64,000 bases of DNA from assembly GCA_022843145.1 (NCBI GenBank), contig JALHOF010000008.1, forward strand, positions 145,735-209,734, written 5' to 3'. Each line of letters begins with the position of its first letter. Position 1 is the stretch's first letter. The translations under genes were made by a program, and so were the position numbers. The stretch is from Hyphomicrobium sp. (GTDB taxonomy: Bacteria > Pseudomonadota > Alphaproteobacteria > Rhizobiales > Hyphomicrobiaceae). Below, one piece after another: positions 26,532-35,182 of the stretch. The notes beneath the pieces were generated by a model that was not told the origin of the DNA, searched no databases, and worked only from the letters and a program-made list of their open reading frames with translations.

Positions 26532-28040
26532 CTAGTTGGGGCGGCCTTCGAGGCCGTATTCCTGCATTTTCCGATAGAGCGTCGAGCGACCGATGTTGAG
26601 CCGCTTGGCGACCTCCGTCATATGTCCGCGATAGCGGCCGAGCGCGAGCCGGATCATGTCCGCTTCCATCGCCTCGAGCGAGCGGATCTCGCCGTCTTCC
26701 GTCACCGCGGCGATGCCGAGCGAACTCGAGCCCTCGTTGGCGCGAACTTCCATGGTTTGCGGGATAGTGTCTTCCGCGCCCAGCAATGCCGGTCCAGTAT
26801 ATGCGGGATTGCGGTCGAACGGCGCGGGCGCGGCCGGAATTTCGGCCTTGAAGCCCTCGACGTGCGCGGCAATCTGCGGGAATTCAGATACTGTCAGCTC
26901 CGGCCCATCCGCCAGCACGACCGCGCGGAACACCGCATTCTCGAGCTGACGCACGTTGCCCGGCCACGCATAGGCCGACAACAACCGCATGGCGTCCTCG
27001 CTGATCGCTGCTACCCGCTTGCCCTCTTCCGCCGCGAACCGCGCCAGGAAGTGCGTCGCGAGTTCCGCCACGTCGCCGAGGCGCTCCTTCAGCGGCGGCA
27101 CCCAGATCGGGAACACGTTGAGCCGGTAATAGAGATCCTCGCGGAACTTGCCGTCCTTGACGAGCTGGATCATGTCGCGATTGGTCGCCGAGATCAGGCG
27201 GAAGTTGACCTTCACCGGCTTTTTCGAGCCGACCGGATCGATCTCGCCTTCCTGCAGCGCGCGCAGCAGTTTGACCTGGGCATCCAGGGGCAGCTCGCCG
27301 ACTTCGTCGAGGAACAGCGTGCCGCCGTCGGCTTCCTGGAACTTGCCAATGCGCTTGTCGGTGGCGCCGGTGAACGAGCCCTTTTCGTGTCCGAACAGGA
27401 TGCTCTCGACGAGGTTCTCTGGGATGGCACCGCAGTTGACGACGACGAACGGCTTGCCTGCCCGCTCGCTTTCGCCCTGCACGGCGCGTGCGATCAGCTC
27501 CTTGCCGACGCCCGACTCACCCTCGATCAGTACGGGGATGTTGGAGGCAGCGGCTCGCTTGCCGAGCGCGATGACGCGCGTCATGGCATCGCCGCGGATG
27601 ATGAGGTCGCTGAACGTCAGCGTGCCTTCGGCTTTCTTCTTGATGCGCGTGATCTCGCCGGCCAACGCTTCGATCTTCAGCGCGCTCTTGATCGACACGT
27701 CGAGCCGCTCAGGGCTCGCGGGCTTGATCACGAAATCCACGGCGCCCGCGCGCATGGCGTTGATTGCGGTATCGATCGAGCCGTGGGCGGTCTGCACGAT
27801 GACTGGGGGAATGCCGGGTTTGCCCTGGAGCCGGTCGAGGACGGCCATGCCGTCGATGCCGGGCATCACGAGGTCGAGCAGCACGAGAGAGATCGACGCG
27901 CGTTCGGCGCTGTCGAGGATCGCCAGAGCCTGGTCGCCCGAGCCGACCGTCTTGGTTTCAAATCCGAGACGCTTGATCGTCTCTTCGAGAATGCGACGCT
28001 GGGCAGGATCGTCATCGACGATCAGAACACGCTTGGCCAT
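26532..28040 (-). CDS. Sigma-54-dependent response regulator (NtrC family)
   Basis: A 502-residue three-domain regulator. The receiver domain (1-120) has [15 protein letters not shown] (phospho-acceptor Asp) and KPAS. The AAA+ domain (about 155-395) has Walker A (GESGVGKE), the sigma-54 contact loop as GSFTGA (usual GAFTGA), Walker B ([12 protein letters not shown]) and the R-finger region. A Fis-type helix-turn-helix ends the protein ([19 protein letters not shown]). It activates RNA polymerase with sigma-54 once phosphorylated. No sensor kinase is adjacent, so the cognate kinase is unknown. ATG 28040 ([11 protein letters not shown]) fits the receiver fold better than the GTG six codons upstream. 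Confidence 0.95.
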   Translation of the reverse strand: MAKRVLIVDDDPAQRRILEETIKRLGFETKTVGSGDQALAILDSAERASISLVLLDLVMPGIDGMAVLDRLQGKPGIPPVIVQTAHGSIDTAINAMRAGAVDFVIKPASPERLDVSIKSALKIEALAGEITRIKKKAEGTLTFSDLIIRGDAMTRVIALGKRAAASNIPVLIEGESGVGKELIARAVQGESERAGKPFVVVNCGAIPENLVESILFGHEKGSFTGATDKRIGKFQEADGGTLFLDEVGELPLDAQVKLLRALQEGEIDPVGSKKPVKVNFRLISATNRDMIQLVKDGKFREDLYYRLNVFPIWVPPLKERLGDVAELATHFLARFAAEEGKRVAAISEDAMRLLSAYAWPGNVRQLENAVFRAVVLADGPELTVSEFPQIAAHVEGFKAEIPAAPAPFDRNPAYTGPALLGAEDTIPQTMEVRANEGSSSLGIAAVTEDGEIRSLEAMEADMIRLALGRYRGHMTEVAKRLNIGRSTLYRKMQEYGLEGRPN

Positions 28041-28373
28041 AGGGCACGTACTCGACACAACTGGTTACAGACGCGACACGTCGAGTGCTTCGGCCATCCC
28101 ATCCGGCACTTGCCCCGTTACTGGACAAATCCTCACCGGCCACTCACTCGACACCCCAGAGACTGCCCTACAAGGGTAAACAACTACTTATGAGTTGTGC
28201 TCAGAATTGTGAGTTTTTGGCACGCCCCTCCATTTTGAGACGAACGTCCGCACATCGTCATCCGTCGCGCGCGGCGACACGCTCCTGCGCGCACGCCTCG
28301 GATGACCTTGCCAGTCGCGGCGCTGGTGGTTACCTACCGTGCTCGATCTTCTCCGCTTCGCGAGGCCCTCCCC
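28041..28373. other. Divergent intergenic region (333 bases)
   Basis: This region separates the response regulator gene from the oppositely oriented pepF and must carry both promoters. I see an inverted repeat ACAACT-ACTTATG-AGTTGT at 28180-28198 and several scattered CGACAC words, but no convincing -35/-10 pair, sigma-54 site, or small gene. Confidence 0.5.
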
Positions 28374-30194
28374 ATGACGTCCAGCACCGCCGCCGCCGTT
28401 CACGATCAGCACCTCGGCCCGATGCCGGAATGGAACTTGGCCGATCTCTACACCGCGCCCGACGCGCCTGAAGTCGCACGCGATCTCGCAGCCTCGGCAG
28501 CCGAGGCCAAGCGCCTGAAGGACACTTATCAAGGCAAGTTCGCCGCGATCGCCACCGAAGGCGCCAAGCTTGCCGAGGCCGTGATGGCCTACGAGAGCCT
28601 GTCCGATCTGATGGGCAAGCTCGGCTCCTATGCGGGGCTTCTCTACGCCGCCGATCAGGCTGATCCCGTCCGCGCCAAGTTCTACGGCGACGTCTCCGAA
28701 AAACTGACCGCGATCTACACCGACCTGATCTTCTTCGAGCTCGAGCTGAACCAGATCGACGACGCGACCCTCGACGCGGCGCTGACCCACAAGGACCTCG
28801 CCCGCTACAAGCCGTGGTTCGACGATCTGCGCAAAGAAAAGCCCTATCAGCTCGACGAGAAGATCGAGCGGCTGTTCACCGAGAAGGGACAGACCGGGCG
28901 CGGCGCGTTCAATCGCCTCTTCTCGGAGACGATGACCGGATTGCGCTTCGACGTCGCCGGCGAACCCGCGCCGCTGACGCTCGAGCCGACGCTCAACCTG
29001 CTGTCGCACGCCGACGGCAAGAAGCGGCAGGCGGGTGCGGAGACGCTTGCGAAGACGCTCGGCGACAACATCCGGTTGTTCGCCCTCATCACCAACACTT
29101 TGGCCAAAGACAAGGAAATCTCCGACCGCTGGCGCGGCTTCAAGGACGTGGCCGACAGCCGCCACCTCGGCAATCGCGTCGAAGCGCCCGTCGTCGACGC
29201 GTTGGTTTCGTCCGTGCGCGCCGCCTACCCGCGCCTATCCCATCGCTATTACGCGATGAAGGCACGCTGGCTCGGCATGGACAAGCTCAATCACTGGGAC
29301 CGCAACGCGCCGCTACCCGACAAGCCCGAGCGCGTCATCCCGTGGGCCGAGGCGCAGGAGATGGTGCTGACCGCCTACAAGGGTTTCGCGCCCGAGATGG
29401 CCGGCATCGCCAAGGACTTCTTCGACAAGCGCTGGATCGACGCGCCCGTCCGCCCCGGCAAGTCCCCCGGCGCGTTCTCGGCTTCGACCGTGCCGTCGGT
29501 CCATCCCTATGTGATGATGAATTACCAGGGCAAGGTACGCGACGTGATGACCCTCGCCCACGAATTGGGCCACGGTGTCCACCAGGTGCTCGCCGCCAAG
29601 CAAGGCCCTCTCCTGGCCCCCACGCCCCTCACGCTCGCGGAAACCGCGTCTGTCTTCGGCGAGATGCTCACCTTCCGCAAACTCCTGGCCGAGACCACCT
29701 CGCCGAAAGAGCGCAAGGCCATGCTCGCCGGCAAGGTCGAGGACATGCTGAACACGGTGGTTCGCCAGATCGCGTTCTACACCTTCGAGCGCAGGGTTCA
29801 CGAAGCCCGCCGTCAGGGTGAGCTGACTGCCGAGCAGTTGGGCGCCATCTGGATGGAAGTGCAGACCGAAAGCCTCGGCCCGTCGATCGACTTCAAACCT
29901 GGCTACGAGGTGTTCTGGACCTACATCCCGCACTTCATCAATTCGCCGTTCTACGTCTATGCATACGCCTTCGGCGATTGCCTCGTGAACTCGCTTTATG
30001 GCCTCTACCAGGAGAGCCATCCCGGCTTCGTCGGCAAATACTTCGACATGCTCAAGGCCGGCGGCTCCAAGCACCACTCCGAACTTCTCGCCCCCTTCGG
30101 CCTCGACGCCCGCGACCCCGAATTCTGGAACAAGGGCCTCCGCGTCCTCGAAGGCATGATCGACGAGCTGGAGAAGGCGGATCAGCAAAGTTAG
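28374..30194 (+). CDS. pepF: Oligoendopeptidase F (M3 family)
   Basis: Zinc metallopeptidase of 606 residues, the usual length, mainly helical. The zinc-binding motif is HELGHGVHQ (near residue 395), with the third ligand in the downstream ETASVFGEML segment. Conserved PYVMMNYQGKVRDVMTLAHE and FWTYIPHFINSPFYVYAYAFG match the family. It degrades cytosolic oligopeptides. The ATG at 28374 (MTSSTAAAV) is chosen over an in-frame start 24 codons upstream, because the extension is unlike the family. It converges with a small gene with 7 bases between stops. Confidence 0.96.
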   Translation: MTSSTAAAVHDQHLGPMPEWNLADLYTAPDAPEVARDLAASAAEAKRLKDTYQGKFAAIATEGAKLAEAVMAYESLSDLMGKLGSYAGLLYAADQADPVRAKFYGDVSEKLTAIYTDLIFFELELNQIDDATLDAALTHKDLARYKPWFDDLRKEKPYQLDEKIERLFTEKGQTGRGAFNRLFSETMTGLRFDVAGEPAPLTLEPTLNLLSHADGKKRQAGAETLAKTLGDNIRLFALITNTLAKDKEISDRWRGFKDVADSRHLGNRVEAPVVDALVSSVRAAYPRLSHRYYAMKARWLGMDKLNHWDRNAPLPDKPERVIPWAEAQEMVLTAYKGFAPEMAGIAKDFFDKRWIDAPVRPGKSPGAFSASTVPSVHPYVMMNYQGKVRDVMTLAHELGHGVHQVLAAKQGPLLAPTPLTLAETASVFGEMLTFRKLLAETTSPKERKAMLAGKVEDMLNTVVRQIAFYTFERRVHEARRQGELTAEQLGAIWMEVQTESLGPSIDFKPGYEVFWTYIPHFINSPFYVYAYAFGDCLVNSLYGLYQESHPGFVGKYFDMLKAGGSKHHSELLAPFGLDARDPEFWNKGLRVLEGMIDELEKADQQS

Positions 30195-30201
30195 CTGGCG
30201 G

Positions 30202-30588
30202 TTATATTCCCATCCAGTCTTTTGTAATTCGTTCGTTGTGGTTTCGAGCACCACTCTCGATTTCGTCAATTCGATCGAAGTGCTCTCGTGGAGGTTGCTC
30301 AGCTCCGCAGTCCGGGCACCGAAAGATCGCCTCGACGTGCTTGGGATGAACGCCAATGGATAGCATCGGCTTCGGCGGAAAGTGCGCTCGACAAAGCTGA
30401 TACCCGAGCGCCTGAGCAAGTTGTGCTTCTCCCAATGCTACTTGTCGCTCGGCCAATTCGATCTGCTTCGCCACATCCTCCTTCTGGCCAGACTTGGACG
30501 GGATGAGGTCGCGAAGACCTTTCAGGGTATCGATCGCGCCCTTGACGAGATCAAATCCGGTCCTCACTGCTTGCGGATCGATGTCCAT
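30202..30588 (-). CDS. Small protein of unknown function with a CPxCG motif (128 aa)
   Basis: The first 60 residues are helical (FDLVKGAIDTLKGLRDLIPS, then a QIELAERQVALGEAQLAQA helix). The second half has VHPKHVEAIFRCPDCGAEQP; the CPDC pair with a nearby cysteine in YQLCRAH and several histidines may hold zinc, but a complete zinc ribbon (two CxxC) is not seen. Base composition is visibly less GC-rich than in flanking genes and it lies beside a toxin-antitoxin pair, so it may be part of an acquired patch. No function is recognised. Confidence 0.65.
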   Translation of the reverse strand: MDIDPQAVRTGFDLVKGAIDTLKGLRDLIPSKSGQKEDVAKQIELAERQVALGEAQLAQALGYQLCRAHFPPKPMLSIGVHPKHVEAIFRCPDCGAEQPPREHFDRIDEIESGARNHNERITKDWMGI

Positions 30589-30789
30589 CGCCAGCGCCCC
30601 ACGTTTGAGTTAAGCTCGCATCATAAGCTAGTCGCGACCTTCACGTCATAGCCGGGCTCGACGCGGCGACCCAAAGCGGCAATCTCGACTGACAAGGTTC
30701 TGGTTGGTCGGATGTCGTGGCGTAACCGTGCCACCGACACGAGTCCGACCATGGACTTGTAGTGTAGGGTGTTGTTCTTCACGCGCGAT

Positions 30790-30881
30790 TGTCATCCCGG
30801 CACTTGTTGCCGGGATCCAGCCGTCCTCAGGCTCCGGAGGATGAGGATTGATGGATCCCGGGCGTGAAGCCCGGGATGACA
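30790..30881. repeat. 92-bp palindromic intergenic element (two nested hairpins)
   Basis: The ends TGTCATCCCGG and CCGGGATGACA are inverted copies. Inside are two hairpins: CCCGGCACTTGTTGCCGGG and CCCGGGCGTGAAGCCCGGG, each next to GGATCC words. This double-hairpin layout resembles repetitive palindromic elements frequent in alphaproteobacterial genomes; a related single copy is at 3911-3968. Confidence 0.8.
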
Positions 30882-30900
30882 GCGGGGGGGGCGCGGCCAC

Positions 30901-30952
30901 GTTATACATTCTGTACAACGATGCTGCGACCATGTTATACATTCTGTATGAC
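30901..30952. promoter_or_regulatory. Double operator of the toxin-antitoxin operon
   Basis: Two 19-bp sites start with the identical GTTATACATTCTGTA (30901-30915 and 30934-30948). Each site is an inverted repeat GTTATAC-ATTCT-GTAYRAC with 7-bp arms and one mismatch (30901-30919, 30934-30952). Centre spacing is 33 bases, about three helical turns, so both lie on one face of the DNA. They end 17 bases before the antitoxin ATG and are the likely target of AbrB-type autorepression. Confidence 0.8.
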
Positions 30953-30969
30953 GTCGATGAGGCGACGCC

Positions 30970-31191
30970 ATGAAGCTCAAGCTCAAGAAAATCGGCAATT
31001 CGACGGGCCTGATCCTGCCGAAGGAACTGCTCGCCCGCCTGCGCCTCGAGGAGGGCGACGAGGTGGTGGTCAGCGAGAAGCCCGACGGATTTTCGGTGAC
31101 CCGCGATCAGGAGACTTTGGATAGGGGTCTTGAGATCGCGCGAAAGGCCATGAAGACCTACCGCAATGCGCTCAAAGAACTGGCGAAATGA
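30970..31191 (+). CDS. AbrB/MazE-type antitoxin
   Basis: A 73-residue protein with the SpoVT/AbrB swapped-hairpin DNA-binding domain at its N-terminus: LKKIGNSTGLILPKELLARL followed by EEGDEVVV. The C-terminal helix (about 45-73) would wrap and neutralise the toxin. GAGGCG precedes the ATG. The stop overlaps the start of the toxin gene (ATGA), the usual antitoxin-first arrangement. The upstream double operator supports autoregulation. Confidence 0.93.
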   Translation: MKLKLKKIGNSTGLILPKELLARLRLEEGDEVVVSEKPDGFSVTRDQETLDRGLEIARKAMKTYRNALKELAK

Positions 31192-31643
31192 CCGAGCCCG
31201 TCTGGCTGACGGCGGAACTCGTCATCGCTTTTCACGACGAGCAACTGCAGATCTTCGGCGGCCCGCCCGGCATCCGCGACCAAGGAATGCTCGAAAGTGC
31301 TCTCGGTCGGGCGCACAAAAAATGGAGCTATGGTGGGATCGACTTGGCAGCACTTGCAGCGGCATATGCATTCGGAATTGCCCGTAACCACCCGTTCGTA
31401 GACGGCAATAAGCGCGCAGCTCTGCTGTCGATCATTACCTTTCTCGGGCTGAACGACATTGATTTCGTCGTCGACGAAGCGGAAGCCGTGGTCATGACGC
31501 TTGGCCTCGCCGCAGGCGAAATCGAGGAGGAGGGGCTCTCACGCTGGATCCGCGACAACTGGCCAGCGACGCCCCTGTCCCGCGCGACCGCCACGACTGC
31601 AAAGCCGCCGCGCAAACCAAACAAAAAGGGTCCTGCCGTCTGA
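31188..31643 (+). CDS. Doc-type (Fic family) toxin
   Basis: A 151-residue Fic-fold protein. The catalytic loop HPFVDGNKRAA (near residues 67-77) matches the Doc pattern HxFx(D/N)xNK; Doc phosphorylates EF-Tu and halts translation. It is coupled by a 4-base overlap to an AbrB-type antitoxin rather than the Phd antitoxin of phage P1, a known alternative pairing. The last about 20 residues (TAKPPRKPNKKGP) are basic and not part of the fold: they are encoded by the DNA leading into the terminator hairpin of the convergent gene, and the stop codon lies in the hairpin loop. Confidence 0.92.
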   Translation: MTEPVWLTAELVIAFHDEQLQIFGGPPGIRDQGMLESALGRAHKKWSYGGIDLAALAAAYAFGIARNHPFVDGNKRAALLSIITFLGLNDIDFVVDEAEAVVMTLGLAAGEIEEEGLSRWIRDNWPATPLSRATATTAKPPRKPNKKGPAV

Positions 31644-31653
31644 CAGGACCCTT
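31621..31653 (-). terminator. Rho-independent terminator of the Tim44-domain gene
   Basis: AAGGGTCCTG (31626-31635) and CAGGACCCTT (31644-31653) make a perfect 10-bp stem with an eight-base loop. On the minus strand the stem is followed by a T-rich run (31627-31621). It overlaps the 3' end of the convergent toxin gene, whose stop codon is in the loop. Confidence 0.9.
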
Positions 31654-31690
31654 CCAACTTTCTGATGTTCGTCGTGCCTCGGGCGTCAAC

Positions 31691-32683
31691 TTACGCCTGC
31701 TGGATCGCCGACAGCACCCAGTCGCTCGGCTTGCCGTTAGCGCCGCGGCGGAACGTCCACAATTCCGTCGCTTCGGTCGGCTCGGTCCGGCTGCCCGAGA
31801 TCACGCGTCCCGTCGCGGCATCGACCTCGGCGTCCAGCACGCTGTAGCGCATCGCAACCGTCGCGTACTCGCCCGAAGGATCGCGCCAAGACTCTGATAG
31901 ATCGCCCTGCAGCAGCTTCGCGCCGGATACCTCGTTGCGCACGCCCTTTGACGTGTTCGCGGCCAGCTCCTCGGCGAAATACGAGAGCATTTCCGGAGTC
32001 GTCCGGTCGCCGAGCGCATCGATGTCATTGCGCCCATAGGCAGACTGAATCTCGCCCAATTGCGCCTCGAACGCATCGAAATCGGGCTTACCGAGAGTCA
32101 ACGGCGGGCTTGCGCCGAAGCCGGTCCCGCCCGCGGACTGCCGCAGGCTGGCATTCTCGTCGACGCGCGGACGGCTGCGCGCCGCACCCGACGCGCCGGC
32201 CATCGCTGGCTGTGGCGTACCGGCCTGACGGTTACGATACCAGCTCAGCGCCAGCCAGACGATGCCGCCGATCAGCAGCGCCTGGAGCATGAAGCCGAGC
32301 ACGCTGGCCAATGCGCCGACGCCGAAAATGCCGGCCAATGCAGCCGCGAACAGACCGCCCATCAGCAAACCGCGCATGCCGCCGAAGCGCGACGCCTGAC
32401 CGGCAGCGCTGGTCGCTGCACCTGTGGCGGCGCCAGTACCCTTGGCGGCGGCGACCGAACCCGGCTGCGTCATCGATTTGTCGATCGGCGCGGCGGCCCT
32501 GGGGGCCGTGTTGGTGGTTGGCGGCGCGGAGAACGTGCGGTCGCCACGGCTGCCGAAGCTGCCACCCCGGCCCGGCCGGGCGTCCGCGGTGCTCGCGACG
32601 ATCGCCAGTACGGCCGTCGCCGCCACAGCCGCGAAGCCAAAGCGCGTCAGCCCCGTCTGCAGCCCAGTCCATCGCATCGTCAT
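31691..32683 (-). CDS. Tim44-domain membrane protein
   Basis: A 330-residue protein. The first about 36 residues form a signal/anchor ending in TADARPGRGG. A Gly/Ala/Thr-rich low-complexity segment follows to about residue 100, then two hydrophobic helices (about 103-145: LLMGGLFAAALAGIFGVGAL and MLQALLIGGIVWLALSWY). The C-terminal 130 residues are a Tim44-like domain (LGEIQSAYGRNDIDALGDRT ... LWTFRR). The family includes mitochondrial import motor parts and bacterial TimA-like proteins with an unclear role at the membrane. It ends at a strong terminator. Confidence 0.9.
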   Translation of the reverse strand: MTMRWTGLQTGLTRFGFAAVAATAVLAIVASTADARPGRGGSFGSRGDRTFSAPPTTNTAPRAAAPIDKSMTQPGSVAAAKGTGAATGAATSAAGQASRFGGMRGLLMGGLFAAALAGIFGVGALASVLGFMLQALLIGGIVWLALSWYRNRQAGTPQPAMAGASGAARSRPRVDENASLRQSAGGTGFGASPPLTLGKPDFDAFEAQLGEIQSAYGRNDIDALGDRTTPEMLSYFAEELAANTSKGVRNEVSGAKLLQGDLSESWRDPSGEYATVAMRYSVLDAEVDAATGRVISGSRTEPTEATELWTFRRGANGKPSDWVLSAIQQA

Positions 32684-32892
32684 GCTCGACCCCTAGTTGA
32701 TGTGCGCCCGATCTCTTGCGGCCGGACGTCGCAAGCTCATCATATAGGAAGCGCGGACGAATACACCAGACGCCGGATAACCGGTTACTTGGCGTATCCA
32801 CGCCGCTGCAGCGGCCGAAACGCAAAACGCGCCGGGCGATACCGCCCAGCGCGTTCAACGACCTTCGGTGGTGCGGCGAACAATCGTCTAGC

Positions 32893-33420
32893 TTACTTGC
32901 CCTTCTTCACGCTGACGCGGAAGTCGATTTCGGCTTTCTTATTCTCTGCGCCGGTGCGCGAAATCCGCTGCCCGCACGAACTGACGTTGGAGAGACCCTC
33001 GACGCGGCAGCGCGCCGTATCGACGACGAAATCGAGATCGCGCTTCTTGTCGACGCGGTTGATGTCGATCGCATCGCTCGGATTGAGGACGTCCTTGTCC
33101 AGGAGTTCGACCTTGACGTTGGTCTTGCCACGCGGAACGGACTGCGTGATCTTCCAGTCCGGCTTGCCCCCCGTCTGCTGCTTCGCGACCGGCGACTTCT
33201 GCGCGGTGCCGCCAATCGTGACGCGCGCGAAGATATCCGGTGCGCCGCCGCCGACGTCGATCTTGTCGAGCGTCTTGTAGCGGTTCACGGTGATCGTCAC
33301 CTCGTCCATCTTTCCGGATTGCGCCACCGCGACCGTCGCAGCCAGCGCCGGCACCATCAGAACAGCGGCGATCGTCGCAAACGACCGGCGCTTCGTCATC
33401 GTCGAACTTGGGCGTGTCAT
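32893..33420 (-). CDS. Secreted beta-rich protein of unknown function, possibly C2-like
   Basis: From ATG 33420 (GGAGGG 8 bases upstream) there are 175 residues: a signal peptide (about 1-33, ending VAVAQS) and one domain. Alternating strands with ARVTIGG, KPDWKITQSV, NVKVELLDKDVLNPSDAIDI recall the acidic loops and beta-sandwich of C2 domains, where a W in the middle strand and D-x-D pairs bind calcium. Two cysteines (CRVEGLSNVSSC) could form a disulfide in the periplasm. Fold assignment is by eye and weak. An upstream frame extension to 33618 lacks plausible sequence. Confidence 0.75.
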   Translation of the reverse strand: MTRPSSTMTKRRSFATIAAVLMVPALAATVAVAQSGKMDEVTITVNRYKTLDKIDVGGGAPDIFARVTIGGTAQKSPVAKQQTGGKPDWKITQSVPRGKTNVKVELLDKDVLNPSDAIDINRVDKKRDLDFVVDTARCRVEGLSNVSSCGQRISRTGAENKKAEIDFRVSVKKGK

Positions 33421-33696
33421 GATCAAACCCTCCACAACATGGCTACAAAAATTGATCTCTCGACACTCGGGACGCAGCGCACCCCGATGACGCGGACCGG
33501 CGAGTTCCACCGTCAGTCCACGTGCTGTCGCTAAACAGTATTTCAGGAATGGAAAAATTGCGCGCGTGATACAGCGCGTCAGGCTGTTCGTCGGCCCCCG
33601 GATGTTGCCCGCCGGCAACGGTGACGACGTGGCGACCCACCTTCAGCCTGCAACTAAAATCGACTTAGAGCATGCGGCTCGCGAGTCCCGCGCCGG

Positions 33697-34983
33697 TCAA
33701 GCCCGACGTCGCACCCGATCGACCCATACCGCCGTGATTTCCATCGCTGCGAACGATACCGCCGCCGAGGCGACCAGAACCCACAAGCCGGCGCGCGCAC
33801 CGAACGCCTCGACAATGGCCGCGAATGCGAACGGCGCCACTGCACTCATCAGAAGTTGCGGCGTCGCGAGGATACCGAGCATCGTGCCATACCCTTCGGC
33901 CCCGAACAGGGCCAGCGGCACTGCGCCCCGGACGATCGTGACCAGCCCCTGCGATATCCCGAGAAGCAGCGTGAACAGCAGCGCCGTCTCGAAACTCGCG
34001 CCCGTAAGCACCAGCACTGCCAGCGAGACGGGCAGCAACGCAATCGCCAAGCGTCCCAACATCACCGCCGACAGCCCTTGCCCGAAATAGAGTTCCCACG
34101 CTCGCCCCGCCACTTGCGCGATGCCTTTCAGCGACGCGAGGCCGACCGCGACACCAAGCGCGAGTCCGGAACCTTCCAGGATCGAGACGAGGTGCACCGA
34201 AACCGCGCCGAACACGAACGAATTGGCCGCGAGCACGAGCCCGAACAGCAGCACGGCGGCCAGCTTCGCCGAACCGATAAGCGGCGGCTGGGCATGATCC
34301 GGGTGTCCAGCCGGTACCGAATCCGCCGCCGGCCCCGGCCCATCCTGGCCGCGTTGCTCGCGCCGTGCTAATCCCCACCACGTCAGCGGCAGCGCGACGA
34401 ACAGGCAAAGCGCTGCGAAGACCACGAGCGTCGCGCGCCAGCCGATCAGGCCATCGAGCCAATGCCCGATCGGCCAGAACACCGTCGACGCCAGCCCGCC
34501 GAACAGCGTGAGATACGAGATCGCGCGGCGGCCGCGCGTTGGCAGCACTTGCACGATGGCGGCAAACGCCGCGTCATAAAGGATCATGCGCATAGCTGGG
34601 CCGAGCATCAGCCAGCCCGCGATGTAGACCCACTCTGTGCGGGCCGCCGCGATCACGAGCAAACCCGCCGCCGCCAGCAACAGCCCGAGCGTCATCACGA
34701 TGCGTCCACCGTGCCGATCGACCAGCCGGCCCGCCCATGTCGAGATCAAACCCGAGGCGACGAGCCCAGCCGTCATTCCGCCGAACACGAAACTCTGGCT
34801 CCAGCCGGTCGCGGCGGAGATCGGCCGGCCGAGCACGCCGAGCATGTAGAAGGTCGTGCCCCAAGTAATCAATTCGGTGATGCCGAGCGCCCATACCGCC
34901 CGCATCATCGGGTCGCGCGGCGGGGCCGGATCGGTAGGCGGCGCGGGCGCGGCATCCGAACCCGTGTGCGCCTTGTCTTGCAT
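33697..34983 (-). CDS. MFS transporter
   Basis: A 428-residue transporter with twelve predicted helices in two halves, joined by a hydrophilic loop (about 212-240). The loop 2-3 signature appears as GRLVDRHGGRIVM (near residue 90). It is of the small-molecule efflux or monocarboxylate-like type (WGTTFYMLGVLGRPI near the start); substrate unknown. ATG 34983 (MQDKAHTGSD) begins a 25-residue polar N-terminus; an in-frame extension of 48 codons upstream is unlikely. Divergent from the ABC1 kinase gene. Confidence 0.9.
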   Translation of the reverse strand: MQDKAHTGSDAAPAPPTDPAPPRDPMMRAVWALGITELITWGTTFYMLGVLGRPISAATGWSQSFVFGGMTAGLVASGLISTWAGRLVDRHGGRIVMTLGLLLAAAGLLVIAAARTEWVYIAGWLMLGPAMRMILYDAAFAAIVQVLPTRGRRAISYLTLFGGLASTVFWPIGHWLDGLIGWRATLVVFAALCLFVALPLTWWGLARREQRGQDGPGPAADSVPAGHPDHAQPPLIGSAKLAAVLLFGLVLAANSFVFGAVSVHLVSILEGSGLALGVAVGLASLKGIAQVAGRAWELYFGQGLSAVMLGRLAIALLPVSLAVLVLTGASFETALLFTLLLGISQGLVTIVRGAVPLALFGAEGYGTMLGILATPQLLMSAVAPFAFAAIVEAFGARAGLWVLVASAAVSFAAMEITAVWVDRVRRRA

Positions 34984-35182
34984 CGTGCGGCTCTGCCCCG
35001 ATCGCGTTTCCAAATCTCTCGCGGCTCGCCCGCCCGGCAGTTGCAGCCGCGTCGACCGTGCCGGCCCCACCGCTGCCATTGATCCGCGCCAGTCGTGGTA
35101 CGTAGACTTCGGCAGAGCGTTTAGCATTTACGCGCCGCGTTGAAACATGCCCGTTTTGTCCGGCGACCGAAAGGACCCCACC

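Noticed and set aside
26244..28193. 649-codon open frame on the plus strand opposite the sigma-54 regulator
   Set aside because: Shadow frame; no domain, and the opposite strand encodes an intact three-domain regulator.
28205..28230. TTGGCACG word considered as a sigma-54 promoter before pepF
   Set aside because: The -24-like half is present but the TTGC -12 half is missing at the required spacing.
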